From Candidatus Aminicenantota bacterium (GTDB lineage: Bacteria; Acidobacteriota; Aminicenantia; Aminicenantales; Aminicenantaceae): 64,000 nt of DNA. The stretch covers positions 1 through 64,000 of the forward strand of contig JAFGMO010000095.1 in NCBI GenBank assembly GCA_016927475.1. Direction: 5' to 3'. The translations under genes were made by a program, and so were the position numbers. The notes beneath the pieces were generated by a model, which did not search any database, was not told the origin of the DNA, and worked only from the letters and a program-made list of their open reading frames with translations. Of the stretch, positions 1 through 8,385 are shown one piece after another. Each line of letters opens with the position of its first letter. The first letter of the stretch is position 1.

Positions 1-265
1 ATGCGGTAAGATCGGCTCGCCTGAAAGGTAAATTTTGCCAATATTTTCTTAAAATGTGCATGGAAAATGTTTCACTATCAATTTTACCGAAAATCATCAT
101 TAAATGACACATATTATTGAAATTATCTGTTGGTGTTGGCAAAATTTATGAATAATGCAGGTTAAAATAGAAATTAATTTTAAAGTGATTTTCACAAAAA
201 GAGGGAGATTGAAAAAACTTCCTGAAATTTCTATTTCCGATATTGAACGTTAACGGAAATACACT
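1..265. other. AT-rich left edge, no gene seen
   Basis: This stretch lies downstream of the recombinase gene, which reads away from it toward the left edge. I see no convincing coding frame, RNA gene or tRNA-end duplication here. If the recombinase belongs to an element inserted at tRNA-His (9702-9779), the distal attachment site is not in this stretch and would lie beyond the window. Confidence 0.5.
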
Positions 266-1189
266 TTAGAAATCGATAAACTTTTCCGCTCCATTTTCGA
301 TTCTATCAAGTGTATGGACATACTTTTGAGTGGTAAAAACTGAAGCATGCCGTAATGCCTCTTTAACCTGGATCAATGGAGCACCAGCTCGCAAGGATAA
401 AGTAGCAAAGCTGTGACGCAAAGAATGAGCACTTAGTTTATCGCTTTCTAGATTGATATTTCTAAGGTGTCTTTTAACGGTCTGCCGGATGGTCCTTGTT
501 GTGAGTCTTTGGTTTTTGTTCCTGTCACTTAAAGAAGTAAATAAAGGATCTTGAGGATTTAATTTACCTCGTATTTTTAAATAAACCTGGATAGGTTTTA
601 ATGCTTTTTCCGTAAGGATAACAAAGGAATCTTTTGAATCGCATCCCTTTCCTTGAACATAAAGCAAAGCCTCTCCTCCTTCTTGTTTTATGTCCTCGAT
701 GTTGGCTCTTATTACTTCAATCGTCCTTAATCCCGTTCTAGCCATAAGGTTAATAAGGGCATAATCTCTTATTCCGATGATAGAGGAAGTGTCGATTTTT
801 TCTAAAAGATCCCGAAGTTGTGTGCTGGTTAGAGATTCCCTTAAATGTCCTTTTGGTTGTCTTTGACCTTTTATATCTTTCGCAATATTCGGATATATCT
901 TTTTTCCCTCTAGATAGGCAAAGAAACGCTTCACGGCTACAAGATAACTGTTTACTGAATTTGCGGATAGCCCTTGATCAATCATGATCTTTTTAAATTT
1001 AATTATTGTTTCTCTGTCAGGTTGATTCACTTTATTTAAAGAAAGCCAACTGAAGAATTTCTCAAGACCATTCCTGTATGCTTTTTTAGATATGTCCTTT
1101 ACATCTTGAGAATCTAGAAATGGTTGGATGGCAGGGAAAAGGGAAACATTTGTTGGTTCTCTTTGTTCGATTCTTACTATTTCATTCAT
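266..1189 (-). CDS. Tyrosine recombinase / integrase (XerC/D-like)
   Basis: A 307-residue site-specific recombinase that would cut and rejoin DNA through a 3'-phosphotyrosine. An N-terminal SAM-like core-binding domain covers about residues 15-105 and the catalytic domain about 120-300. The full catalytic set is visible: R155 in ARTGLR, K181 in VQGKG, H255-x-x-R258 in HSLRHSFAT, H281 in ALRHAS and nucleophile Y290 in TQKYVH. Length is typical for the Xer/phage-integrase family. An AAGGTG ribosome site 8 bases upstream supports the ATG start at 1189. It sits in AT-rich DNA beside presumed defence genes, so it more likely mobilises this island than resolves chromosome dimers. I cannot tell an ICE/island integrase from an orphan Xer paralogue. 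Confidence 0.88.
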   Translation of the reverse strand: MNEIVRIEQREPTNVSLFPAIQPFLDSQDVKDISKKAYRNGLEKFFSWLSLNKVNQPDRETIIKFKKIMIDQGLSANSVNSYLVAVKRFFAYLEGKKIYPNIAKDIKGQRQPKGHLRESLTSTQLRDLLEKIDTSSIIGIRDYALINLMARTGLRTIEVIRANIEDIKQEGGEALLYVQGKGCDSKDSFVILTEKALKPIQVYLKIRGKLNPQDPLFTSLSDRNKNQRLTTRTIRQTVKRHLRNINLESDKLSAHSLRHSFATLSLRAGAPLIQVKEALRHASVFTTQKYVHTLDRIENGAEKFIDF

Positions 1190-1384
1190 TGAAATTTCAC
1201 CTTATATTAATTCTGTTTAAAATATAGGGCTGAGCTTTTATTTATCAAGGCTTATTTATCTATATTTATATTTGAACATTTCTACCCCAGGAAAATTTAG
1301 TTTTGATAAGTAAGGGGGGATAGGGACCCCGGGACTCCGGAGCCGGTGGCTTAAGAATTACTTATGCCGTGTGAAAAAAGATTA

Positions 1385-1957
1385 TTACTTTACAGATAAT
1401 TTCGTAAATAGTTTTATTTGTATCATAACCCAAATAAGACTTTCTTTTACCAGTCTAAAATCTTCATCGGAGATATATAAATCGGAAATGTTTTTAGGGT
1501 GTGTAATTCTGTGCCTAACTCTTATTGGGTCTTTTAATTTTTTCTCTACTTCGTGTTTATCTATTTGAAATTTTTGACCACCTATATCAAAAAGTTTTTC
1601 AAATGTGAATTTAATATTATCTTCAACTTTTAGATATTTTGGAGTTCCATTTTGTCTTTTCTCAGTAAACTTTTCCATATCTGTTTTTGTTATTGTTTTG
1701 CCTAGTCTTTTATGAGCTAATAAAGAAATTTGTTTCAGGTTAAAACAAAGCGCTTCAATTGATGCGAAAGCTGATCGAATATATATCCTGAACAAAGGTT
1801 GTAATGTTTGATCATATTGATTTTTATTTATTTGTTTTAGGGGATAGTTATCAATAAGACCGTTTAGTATGTCAAATTCTTTCTTTATCTCACTTAAGAC
1901 CTGAACAGAATCTTCTTCCCTTTTTAAAAGGTAATCTTTGTTAAATGTTGTCATCAT
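1385..1957 (-). CDS. HEPN-like hypothetical protein
   Basis: About 190 residues, strongly helical and charged, starting at one of two adjacent ATGs (1957 or 1954). A longer frame from 2008 would overlap the upstream gene. I do not recognise a named family, but residues about 146-155 contain RHRITHPKN, an R-x4-H motif of the kind that forms the RNase active site of HEPN domains, followed by a helical C-terminus. Many HEPN proteins act as toxins or abortive-infection RNases, so an RNase role is an inference only. It is the third gene downstream of the SIR2-like gene on the same strand, after a short two-helix membrane peptide, and all three may be co-transcribed. A structure prediction would settle the fold. 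Confidence 0.55.
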   Translation of the reverse strand: MMTTFNKDYLLKREEDSVQVLSEIKKEFDILNGLIDNYPLKQINKNQYDQTLQPLFRIYIRSAFASIEALCFNLKQISLLAHKRLGKTITKTDMEKFTEKRQNGTPKYLKVEDNIKFTFEKLFDIGGQKFQIDKHEVEKKLKDPIRVRHRITHPKNISDLYISDEDFRLVKESLIWVMIQIKLFTKLSVK

Positions 1958-1985
1958 TTTAATTGGATTTCTCTTTATATTAAAT

Positions 1986-2210
1986 TCACACCATAGATAA
2001 GACAACACTTACTAATTGTCCAAGTGTTCCCAAAACGATCATGATATTGGCAACCTTTCCATATTTTTCCTTTCGCGTTTTTTGTTCCAACTCTTTTCTT
2101 GAGGGTATTTTCGCCAATCCAACATAGGGCTCAGTAAATAATGCCATGATCGTTACTCCAATAAGAGCGACAGATATGCTAAAACCTGAGATAATTTGAA
2201 TTGAATTCAT
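1986..2210 (-). CDS. Small two-helix membrane protein
   Basis: A 74-residue peptide with two predicted membrane helices, about residues 5-26 and 53-73, separated by a highly charged segment (SRKELEQKTRKEKYGK). The start at 2210 is well supported by a GGGAGG ribosome site five bases upstream, which argues that this short frame is truly translated. It lies 39 bases downstream of the SIR2-like gene and just upstream of the HEPN-like gene, all on the same strand. No family is recognised. A small membrane partner of a defence effector, or an unrelated membrane peptide, are both possible. Confidence 0.6.
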   Translation of the reverse strand: MNSIQIISGFSISVALIGVTIMALFTEPYVGLAKIPSRKELEQKTRKEKYGKVANIMIVLGTLGQLVSVVLSMV

Positions 2211-2249
2211 CTCAACCTCCCTTTTTAAATTTTAACGGATAAAACTTAT

Positions 2250-3185
2250 TTATTTCAAATCGATATATTTTTTTAAAAAAGTTGTAATCTTGTTATTGCA
2301 TTTTTCATATCCAACTTCATTTACTTCAAGAAATTGTATTTTCCATTTACTTCTAATGTTAATCATTTCTTTTTTATAAAGCCCATATCCAGATCCGACT
2401 ATGTCATTACAATTAACCGCTTTAATTTTTAATCTTCCTAAATTTACATCATGATATCCAAATCCTAAAAATATTATTTTCTCTGCTTGGTTTAAGATTT
2501 TAAATGCTTGCAAAAAAGAAGGGATGTTGTCATCTTGATCAGTTATTATTTCTATATGTTGACTTGATTTAATTATTTCTTCAGGTTCATTAGTTACTTC
2601 ATATTTTCTCTTATATCCAATTCCTGAATCTTCCCAGGTGAGATCTCCTAATTTCCCATAAACATGTATAATAGGAATTTCTTTTAATAAAAGGGCGCAA
2701 TCCTCTATTTTTTTATTAAAAGTACTTTTCATGGCTCTCATAAAAAAATATTCTAGGCATCTATCATAATTAAAAGTTACTATAGAAAGATTATTTTCGT
2801 TAAATGTTTCAAATGATGAACCACTTACTAATTTATTCCAAATATAATGATACCAGCTGTCGCTAAGATCTAAATATGCTGGCACACCTTTCTCCTGCTG
2901 TATTAAATGAAGCGCTATATCAAATTTACCTATTTTGATAAACTCTGGTCTTTTCTCTAAAAAAGCATCCACAGAATATAGACCGCTTATGTGTAAATCT
3001 TTGCCAAAATTTTCTATTTTTTTCATGCTTGCAATTTCGACACTTTTATTAAATTTATTCCATACCCCTTCATTGCTATGACTGCAGTGCTGTATAACAT
3101 TTGCTTTTAATTCTATTCCAGTAGGATATCCATAATCTTTACTCGCCCCTGCACCGAGAACTAATACAGTTTTATCTAGTATCAT
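2250..3185 (-). CDS. SIR2-like NAD-binding protein, probable NADase effector
   Basis: A 311-residue protein of the SIR2-like (SIR2_2) superfamily. Visible features are the N-terminal nucleotide-binding GAGAS at residues 11-15, a SVDAFLEKRPEF segment at 71-82, the TFNYD motif at 137-141 with the conserved Asn, the catalytic-type His in IHVYGKLG near 174, and a C-terminal FLGFGYHDVN near 239-248. The key residues of the family are therefore present. Bacterial SIR2-like proteins in accessory DNA (Thoeris ThsA, DSR, SIR2-HerA) deplete NAD+ on infection; that function is inferred here. It has no second recognisable domain and its neighbours are a two-helix peptide and a HEPN-like protein, which is not a named system to me. 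The start lacks a clear ribosome site, but an AT-rich promoter-like stretch lies directly upstream. Confidence 0.78.
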   Translation of the reverse strand: MILDKTVLVLGAGASKDYGYPTGIELKANVIQHCSHSNEGVWNKFNKSVEIASMKKIENFGKDLHISGLYSVDAFLEKRPEFIKIGKFDIALHLIQQEKGVPAYLDLSDSWYHYIWNKLVSGSSFETFNENNLSIVTFNYDRCLEYFFMRAMKSTFNKKIEDCALLLKEIPIIHVYGKLGDLTWEDSGIGYKRKYEVTNEPEEIIKSSQHIEIITDQDDNIPSFLQAFKILNQAEKIIFLGFGYHDVNLGRLKIKAVNCNDIVGSGYGLYKKEMINIRSKWKIQFLEVNEVGYEKCNNKITTFLKKYIDLK

Positions 3186-3317
3186 GCTTAATATTTTATA
3201 TACTAATCACGTTACAGTAAAGACAATCCCTTCCTAAAATAGCATGGTTTTGGTAGAATAATTCCGGCAGGAGGCTTGGTTAATACTTTTCAACAAGAAT
3301 CGATTGGAAGGATTATG

Positions 3318-4301
3318 ATGGCTGATATCTTTTTATATAAAATTAGCTGTATATTCCCTCAAATAAAACTAACTATTTCAGATGTGATTTTATTTATTAC
3401 ATTCTTGGCGATTCTCTGGTATGCATGGGAAACCAATAGACTTAAAAAAGCCACTGTAACACAAACAGGTTTGTTATTGAGACCTCTGGTAATTATCGAT
3501 AAAGAAAGTACGCATAACTTTTCCTTTAAAAATATTAGTCAAAGCCCTGCATTGAACATTGGAATTGAAACAGTTGAAAGTGATCTTTTTTATATGAAAT
3601 TTAATTCCATTTTTGCCTTAAAGCTTGGCGATACTATACAACTTCATGACGAACCTGATATTTTATATAAGAATGAAGACGTTAAGAAGAAATTAAACGA
3701 TATCATTAAAACTCAAGTAGGTTATATCAGAAAACCAGATTTATATTTTCCATTTTTTAAACGAGAGATCGCAGAATTATTATCTAGCTATTTGCTGAAA
3801 ATTATATACACTAACTTAAAAGAAGATATTTTTTATTCAAATGTCAGAGTCGATTGTGTCAACGAAAGTTACATTGTTGAATCAACCGGTGAATTAACGA
3901 AGAAACCACCTGAAAAGATAGAGTTAAATAAAAAAATATCAAGATTCATCAAATCATATGAGCATGATAGAAATAGCCTAGAATATATTATTCAGATTCT
4001 TAATAATATCGATAAAATCAAAACACCTCTCAGTGAAAAAAAAGAAGAATGTGTAAAGAGATTTGCTAAAGAAATCGAGGAAAATGCAAAAAATATTAGC
4101 TATTCTGAATACAACGATATAAAAAATATGATAATTGAATATTCAGCAAAGAGGAATGAGATATATAGGGGAATAAGTGATAAAGAATTTGACCGCCTAT
4201 TCAAAAAACAAAAAAGACCTGACCTTCCAGAACCAATATTTTTAAAAGAGAAAATCGAAGATATTTTAAACTCAACTTTAATACCACTAGCCGAATTTTA
4301 A
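3318..4301 (+). CDS. Membrane-anchored protein of unknown function
   Basis: About 328 residues. I choose the ATG at 3318 because GGAAGG lies at 3306-3311, although a TTG at 3276 would add 14 residues. One membrane helix near the N-terminus (about residues 17-38) is followed by YAWETNRLKKATV and a beta-rich segment (about 50-110), then a long helical, lysine-rich C-terminal half. This layout of a single N-terminal helix followed by an RLKKAT-type segment is common in uncharacterised proteins of accessory regions. It is divergent from the SIR2-like gene and shares the 90-base intergenic region with it, and the codon usage is as AT-rich as its neighbours. No function can be assigned. Confidence 0.65.
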   Translation: MADIFLYKISCIFPQIKLTISDVILFITFLAILWYAWETNRLKKATVTQTGLLLRPLVIIDKESTHNFSFKNISQSPALNIGIETVESDLFYMKFNSIFALKLGDTIQLHDEPDILYKNEDVKKKLNDIIKTQVGYIRKPDLYFPFFKREIAELLSSYLLKIIYTNLKEDIFYSNVRVDCVNESYIVESTGELTKKPPEKIELNKKISRFIKSYEHDRNSLEYIIQILNNIDKIKTPLSEKKEECVKRFAKEIEENAKNISYSEYNDIKNMIIEYSAKRNEIYRGISDKEFDRLFKKQKRPDLPEPIFLKEKIEDILNSTLIPLAEF

Positions 4302-4442
4302 TGATTTAGATATGGTAAACATTATTCCAGATCTAAATTGAGAATTTTATCCATTCTTTCACGTCTCTTAAATGAGGCGAATAACCGCATAGCGATCATT
4401 TCAATCTAGGGGGCCTGGATCCCTGGCCCTAACTAGCCTCTT

Positions 4443-5255
4443 TTAATTCTCATGTTCCTCAGGTTTAGGTTCTTTCAAAAGATGAGGAAATCTCTTATTT
4501 ATTTCAGATTCAATCAAAGGGTCAAGCTTTGTCCTAAATAAAGACATCACAGTCGAAAGTTGGTCAACTGTTATTTGGGCATCTCTGAGATCTGTACTTT
4601 TGAGATAAGCTCCCTTAAGACTGGCTTCCTCAAGAGAGGCTTCTTGAAGATTTGCTTTATAAAGATATGCTCCATCGAGATTAGCTTTGTATAGATTTGC
4701 TCCCTCAAGGCTAGTTCCATATAATACGGCTTCATTAAGATTGACTCTTTCTAATTCAGCATAATCGAAATCAGCGCCTCCAAGTTTAGCTCTTTTGAGA
4801 TTAGCATCCATAAGATTAGAATTTTTTAAAAAACAATTTCTCAAATCAATTTCCGAAATTTTTTGCTCATTCAACCTTCGAATCTTCCCAACAATCCTAT
4901 GCATAGCTTCTTTTTCATCCCACCCTCGAAAATCATCGATTTCTTCTTTCCATCTTCGAATATTCCGTCGTCTTTCTGCGATTTTATTGAAAATTATTAC
5001 GATCACACCAAAAACAAATATGTCAAAAATGAGTCCGTGAGCTTCTATAAGAATATTTTTTAAGTGAAGTCCTTTATAATTTTCTCCCATTGACAAAGAA
5101 AGATAGACCACAAATAAACCTAGAACTAATAAAAGGATTAATCCAAGAATAACTTCTTTTTCTGTAAGCCTCTCTACCACTCCCCACAACAACTTTAGAA
5201 ACTTAATAACTCCCTGCCCAATAGACTTAAAAATTTTGAATACTTTTTTCATCAC
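4443..5255 (-). CDS. Membrane-anchored pentapeptide-repeat protein
   Basis: A 270-residue protein with two membrane helices (about residues 36-56 and 71-90), a basic linker (ERRRNIRRWKEEID), then a right-handed beta-helix of A(D/N)LxX pentapeptides from about 130 to 220 (for example DANLKRAKLGGADF and EGANLYKANLDGAYL). The C-terminal tail contains a DQLSTV segment that recurs in the next pentapeptide gene. Translation can start at GTG 5255 or ATG 5252 behind GGGAGG. Pentapeptide-repeat proteins can mimic DNA, but most have no known function. Here the helix faces the cytoplasm if the N-terminus is inside. It sits between the SIR2-like cluster and the methyltransferase/DGQHR pair, so a defence-associated role is possible but unproven. 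Confidence 0.8.
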   Translation of the reverse strand: MMKKVFKIFKSIGQGVIKFLKLLWGVVERLTEKEVILGLILLLVLGLFVVYLSLSMGENYKGLHLKNILIEAHGLIFDIFVFGVIVIIFNKIAERRRNIRRWKEEIDDFRGWDEKEAMHRIVGKIRRLNEQKISEIDLRNCFLKNSNLMDANLKRAKLGGADFDYAELERVNLNEAVLYGTSLEGANLYKANLDGAYLYKANLQEASLEEASLKGAYLKSTDLRDAQITVDQLSTVMSLFRTKLDPLIESEINKRFPHLLKEPKPEEHEN

Positions 5256-5398
5256 AACAACACTCCTCCCTTTAATAATTTTGAATAATGCTGAATTTGT
5301 TATTTTAACTGAATAAGGCGGGATTTACATCACAAGAAGTAAGAATTCAGGGGAGAGGTTCTATTGAAACGAAAACCAGGATTATTGAAATAAATACC

Positions 5399-5929
5399 TC
5401 ATTTCTTCTCAGGTTTAGGCTTTTCCAAAAGATGTGGATATTTCTTCTTAACTTCAATTAAAAGCTTAATATCAAGTTTTGCTTTATATAAAGTTTCAAC
5501 TCTTGATAGTTGTTCAATTGTTAGATTTTCAACACCCTCAAGATCGGCTTTAATGAGATCTGCTCCCTTGAGATCTGCTCCAGTGAGAACGGCCCAACTG
5601 AGAACGGCGCCAGTGAGAACAGCTCCCCTGAGACTAACTCCCATGAGATTGGCTCCCTTAAGATCGGCTTCCCTAAGATCGGCTTTTGTGAGATTGGCTC
5701 CACTGAGATTAGCATCATTGAGATTGGCTCTACTGAAATTGGCTCTTCTGAGATCTGCTCCTATGAGACTGACTCTGCTGAGATTGGTATCACTGAGATT
5801 GGCTCCCTTGAGATCGGCTCCAATATGATAGGCTTTTTCTAAAAAACAACGATATAAATCAATCCCGGTTACTTTTTCTCTGTCCAACCTCTTTATATTT
5901 CCAACAGTCCTATACAGCTTCTTTTTCAT
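5399..5929 (-). CDS. Pentapeptide-repeat protein, N-terminally decayed paralogue
   Basis: The intact frame from ATG 5929 (ribosome site AGAGGA) gives about 176 residues: a short charged segment (KKKLYRTVGNIKRLDREKVTG), about 20 pentapeptides (ADLKGANLSDTNL style), and a C-terminal tail ending HLLEKPKPEKK. This closely matches the C-terminal part of the membrane-anchored gene at 4443-5255. Just upstream, 5910-5975 still encodes the matching linker in another frame (NIRRWKEEIDFRGWDEKEA, then a stop), so a one-base shift and loss of the membrane half have truncated a once longer paralogue. The remaining soluble pentapeptide protein may still be made. Confidence 0.65.
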   Translation of the reverse strand: MKKKLYRTVGNIKRLDREKVTGIDLYRCFLEKAYHIGADLKGANLSDTNLSRVSLIGADLRRANFSRANLNDANLSGANLTKADLREADLKGANLMGVSLRGAVLTGAVLSWAVLTGADLKGADLIKADLEGVENLTIEQLSRVETLYKAKLDIKLLIEVKKKYPHLLEKPKPEKK

Positions 5930-6100
5930 CCCATCCTCTAAAATCAATTTCTTCTTTCCATCTTCGGATATTCCTTGTTTTTCTTCTAATTTAACATTTC
6001 TGCAATACTTCCGTATGAATCTATTTTCTTTAAAATATATAGCCGTTTTAGTTCAAATTTAGTTGGTTTTTCAGTAACTTGTTGCATCTTTTCTTATTTT

Positions 6101-8374
6101 TTAAGTTCTTGATGCCTCCAGAAATTTTTCAATTTTTTTGCTAATCCAATCATGTAGTTCTTCTAGATATTCATATTCTTTTTCTGAAATATTTTCTCTT
6201 TGAGGATGTGAATATTTCCTTCTTATTAAATTAAATTTGTTCATCCAATCTAATTTTTTTGTTTTAGATTCCCTTTCTTTTCCGGGTGGAGTAAATACAT
6301 CTCCGAAAATATTCCAATTTTGATTAATTATCTTTTGATAGTGAATTGTATTTAAAAAATTATGATCTGGTTCGTCAGAACCTTCATTAATTCTTTTCGC
6401 TGCACATTCTATCTTAATTGTGTTATTAACTCCTGATTTCCACCAGTCTTTTTCACCAAATTCTTTTATCAAACCTGCTTTCACATGATCATCAATTATT
6501 TCTTCGATTTTATGACCGAGATCACGTCCCGGCTTATTGTAAATACCAGTATTATCTCTGATCCACTGATCTAATCCTTCTGGACAAAACTCTTTGTATT
6601 CCTTATTTATGGCATTCTGAAATTCTCTCAAAACTTTTTCAGGAGCACCGCTTCCAAATAGACGCCTTAATTTTAAAATTCCTTCTCTGTCAAGATCTCT
6701 TGCGAATGAAATTACTGATTCTAAGTATGGGATTACATTTTCTGCTAATTCTTCTCCTGTCATCTCTAAAGGTTCAATTTTCTTTCTTATTACAAGGAAA
6801 TCTAAAATATTCTCAAGCACTCTAATAGTTGCTGTTACCGCAACATTCATAGCAATGAAACCACCCTCTGCTTTACCTTTATCCCATTGAATTGGCAACT
6901 CATTTTCTATTTTTTGGAAGCATTTCAAAAAAAACAAAAATGCCTTTTTTAAAGTTGAGTCGTAATCTATATCAGTTAAATACCCAGGCTTAATAATTTT
7001 GTTATTTTTTATAGTACCAAAAAAATTGACTTTATTTATTCCCCAATCTCTAAGGGTTTTAAGTGTGAGACATCTCTTATCCGTTTGTCTTTCCTCTGAT
7101 AATACAATTCTTTTGTAAAATGGACTTCTTTCATCATTGTTCAGAGAAGTAAAGAGTCTTGTTTTTAGTGCTGAAATAGCGAAAGTAGCATTATCAGATT
7201 TCCAGTGAAAATCAGCCATTATAGAATTTAATAAGTTTGCTGGAACAGATTTCTGAGTATGATTAATATTAATAAAAATATCTGCCTGATCTCTTGGAGG
7301 CAGGTTTTCAAATGCGACAACAGGTATTGTACTATGTGATTTATTTTGTGCCCTCGAATACCCATATAATCTATGTTGTCCGTCTATTATGAAAGCACTT
7401 TTATAAGTTTGAGGGAGATACAGTATACCAAGGTCCGTTGATGAATCATGTGGAATTTTTTGAGGTTCGGAAAATCTGAGTTTTCGATCCTTCTTTGTAT
7501 CAATATTAATTATTATTGAATTAGGAAAATAACCACCTTCATCAATAAATTTTCCAATCACTTTAAGTCTATATTTTTTTACTAATCGCTGATACGCTAA
7601 AGTAACATCCGATGATAAGTCTGATCTATGAAGAATAAATCCCATTTTTAATAACATTTCTGGTTCTATACTAAAAGAATAGAAATATTGTCCTTTTGGT
7701 GTTTTTCCTCTTATTGCAGGCACTCTATTCCGCAACCTAGGGATTTTTTGCCCCTTAAATAGTTTTCCAAATAATTGATATTTAGAAGCATGTCCTAAAT
7801 GGTCTGTTAAGTCCTCAAAGTATTCAATATCATCTTGATTGAAATGGAAAATATTATTTGAACTTAACCTTTTCCTATCATTATCGCTAATAACAACATT
7901 ATTTGTTGCAAATATATATGCAACTTTAGTATCTCTTGTAAAATTGTTATGGATGACTATTCTTATATCTTCTTTAATTCCAATGAGTTCATTTATCTCT
8001 TTTGAATAACAATTTTTTTTTCTTTGTTCAGAAGATTTGCATTCAATAAACAAGACTGCCTCATCTTCTCCTGCGAATACATCTATTTGCTTTTTCAATC
8101 CCTTTTGATACTCTATTTTGAAAACCTCTTTATTTAAAAATTGAAATTGCATTTTTGCTAACAATGCCCATACTCTATCTTCAAAATAGCAATCATGAGG
8201 TTTTTGTTTTCTCATTCTTACAGATTTTTTCAATTTTGAAGGTATTAATTCCCAGCCTTTTGATTCATAATCATCAACTTCAGATTTTTTAATTACCGTA
8301 AAATAATAACTTGATCTTTTTTTGCTGATCAACTTTTTTGAAATATCGCTAATATGGTATAAGTTCTCTTTCAT
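6101..8374 (-). CDS. DGQHR-domain protein with N-terminal PD-(D/E)XK-like nuclease motif
   Basis: A 757-residue protein. Residues about 60-150 carry a restriction-nuclease-like pattern, with D98 in KKQIDVF and E111-x-K113 in LFIECKSS. Residues about 225-400 form a DGQHR domain (ParB/sulfiredoxin-like fold, as in DndB and DpdB) with DGQHRLYGY at 331-339 followed by INHTQKSVPANLL. The C-terminal 350 residues are helical and unassigned. It lies 11 bases downstream of a Dam-type methyltransferase and has a strong AGGGGGG ribosome site, so the two are very likely co-transcribed. DndB belongs to phosphorothioate systems and DpdB to 7-deazaguanine systems, but no Dnd or Dpd partner is in the window. 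A restriction or DNA-surveillance role with the methyltransferase as the modification partner is inferred. Confidence 0.82.
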   Translation of the reverse strand: MKENLYHISDISKKLISKKRSSYYFTVIKKSEVDDYESKGWELIPSKLKKSVRMRKQKPHDCYFEDRVWALLAKMQFQFLNKEVFKIEYQKGLKKQIDVFAGEDEAVLFIECKSSEQRKKNCYSKEINELIGIKEDIRIVIHNNFTRDTKVAYIFATNNVVISDNDRKRLSSNNIFHFNQDDIEYFEDLTDHLGHASKYQLFGKLFKGQKIPRLRNRVPAIRGKTPKGQYFYSFSIEPEMLLKMGFILHRSDLSSDVTLAYQRLVKKYRLKVIGKFIDEGGYFPNSIIINIDTKKDRKLRFSEPQKIPHDSSTDLGILYLPQTYKSAFIIDGQHRLYGYSRAQNKSHSTIPVVAFENLPPRDQADIFININHTQKSVPANLLNSIMADFHWKSDNATFAISALKTRLFTSLNNDERSPFYKRIVLSEERQTDKRCLTLKTLRDWGINKVNFFGTIKNNKIIKPGYLTDIDYDSTLKKAFLFFLKCFQKIENELPIQWDKGKAEGGFIAMNVAVTATIRVLENILDFLVIRKKIEPLEMTGEELAENVIPYLESVISFARDLDREGILKLRRLFGSGAPEKVLREFQNAINKEYKEFCPEGLDQWIRDNTGIYNKPGRDLGHKIEEIIDDHVKAGLIKEFGEKDWWKSGVNNTIKIECAAKRINEGSDEPDHNFLNTIHYQKIINQNWNIFGDVFTPPGKERESKTKKLDWMNKFNLIRRKYSHPQRENISEKEYEYLEELHDWISKKIEKFLEASRT

Positions 8375-8385
8375 TAGTTTCCCCC

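Noticed and set aside
5553..5828. 91-codon frame on the plus strand
   Set aside because: It is the complement of the pentapeptide repeats, giving an artificial RSAPLRSAP pattern.
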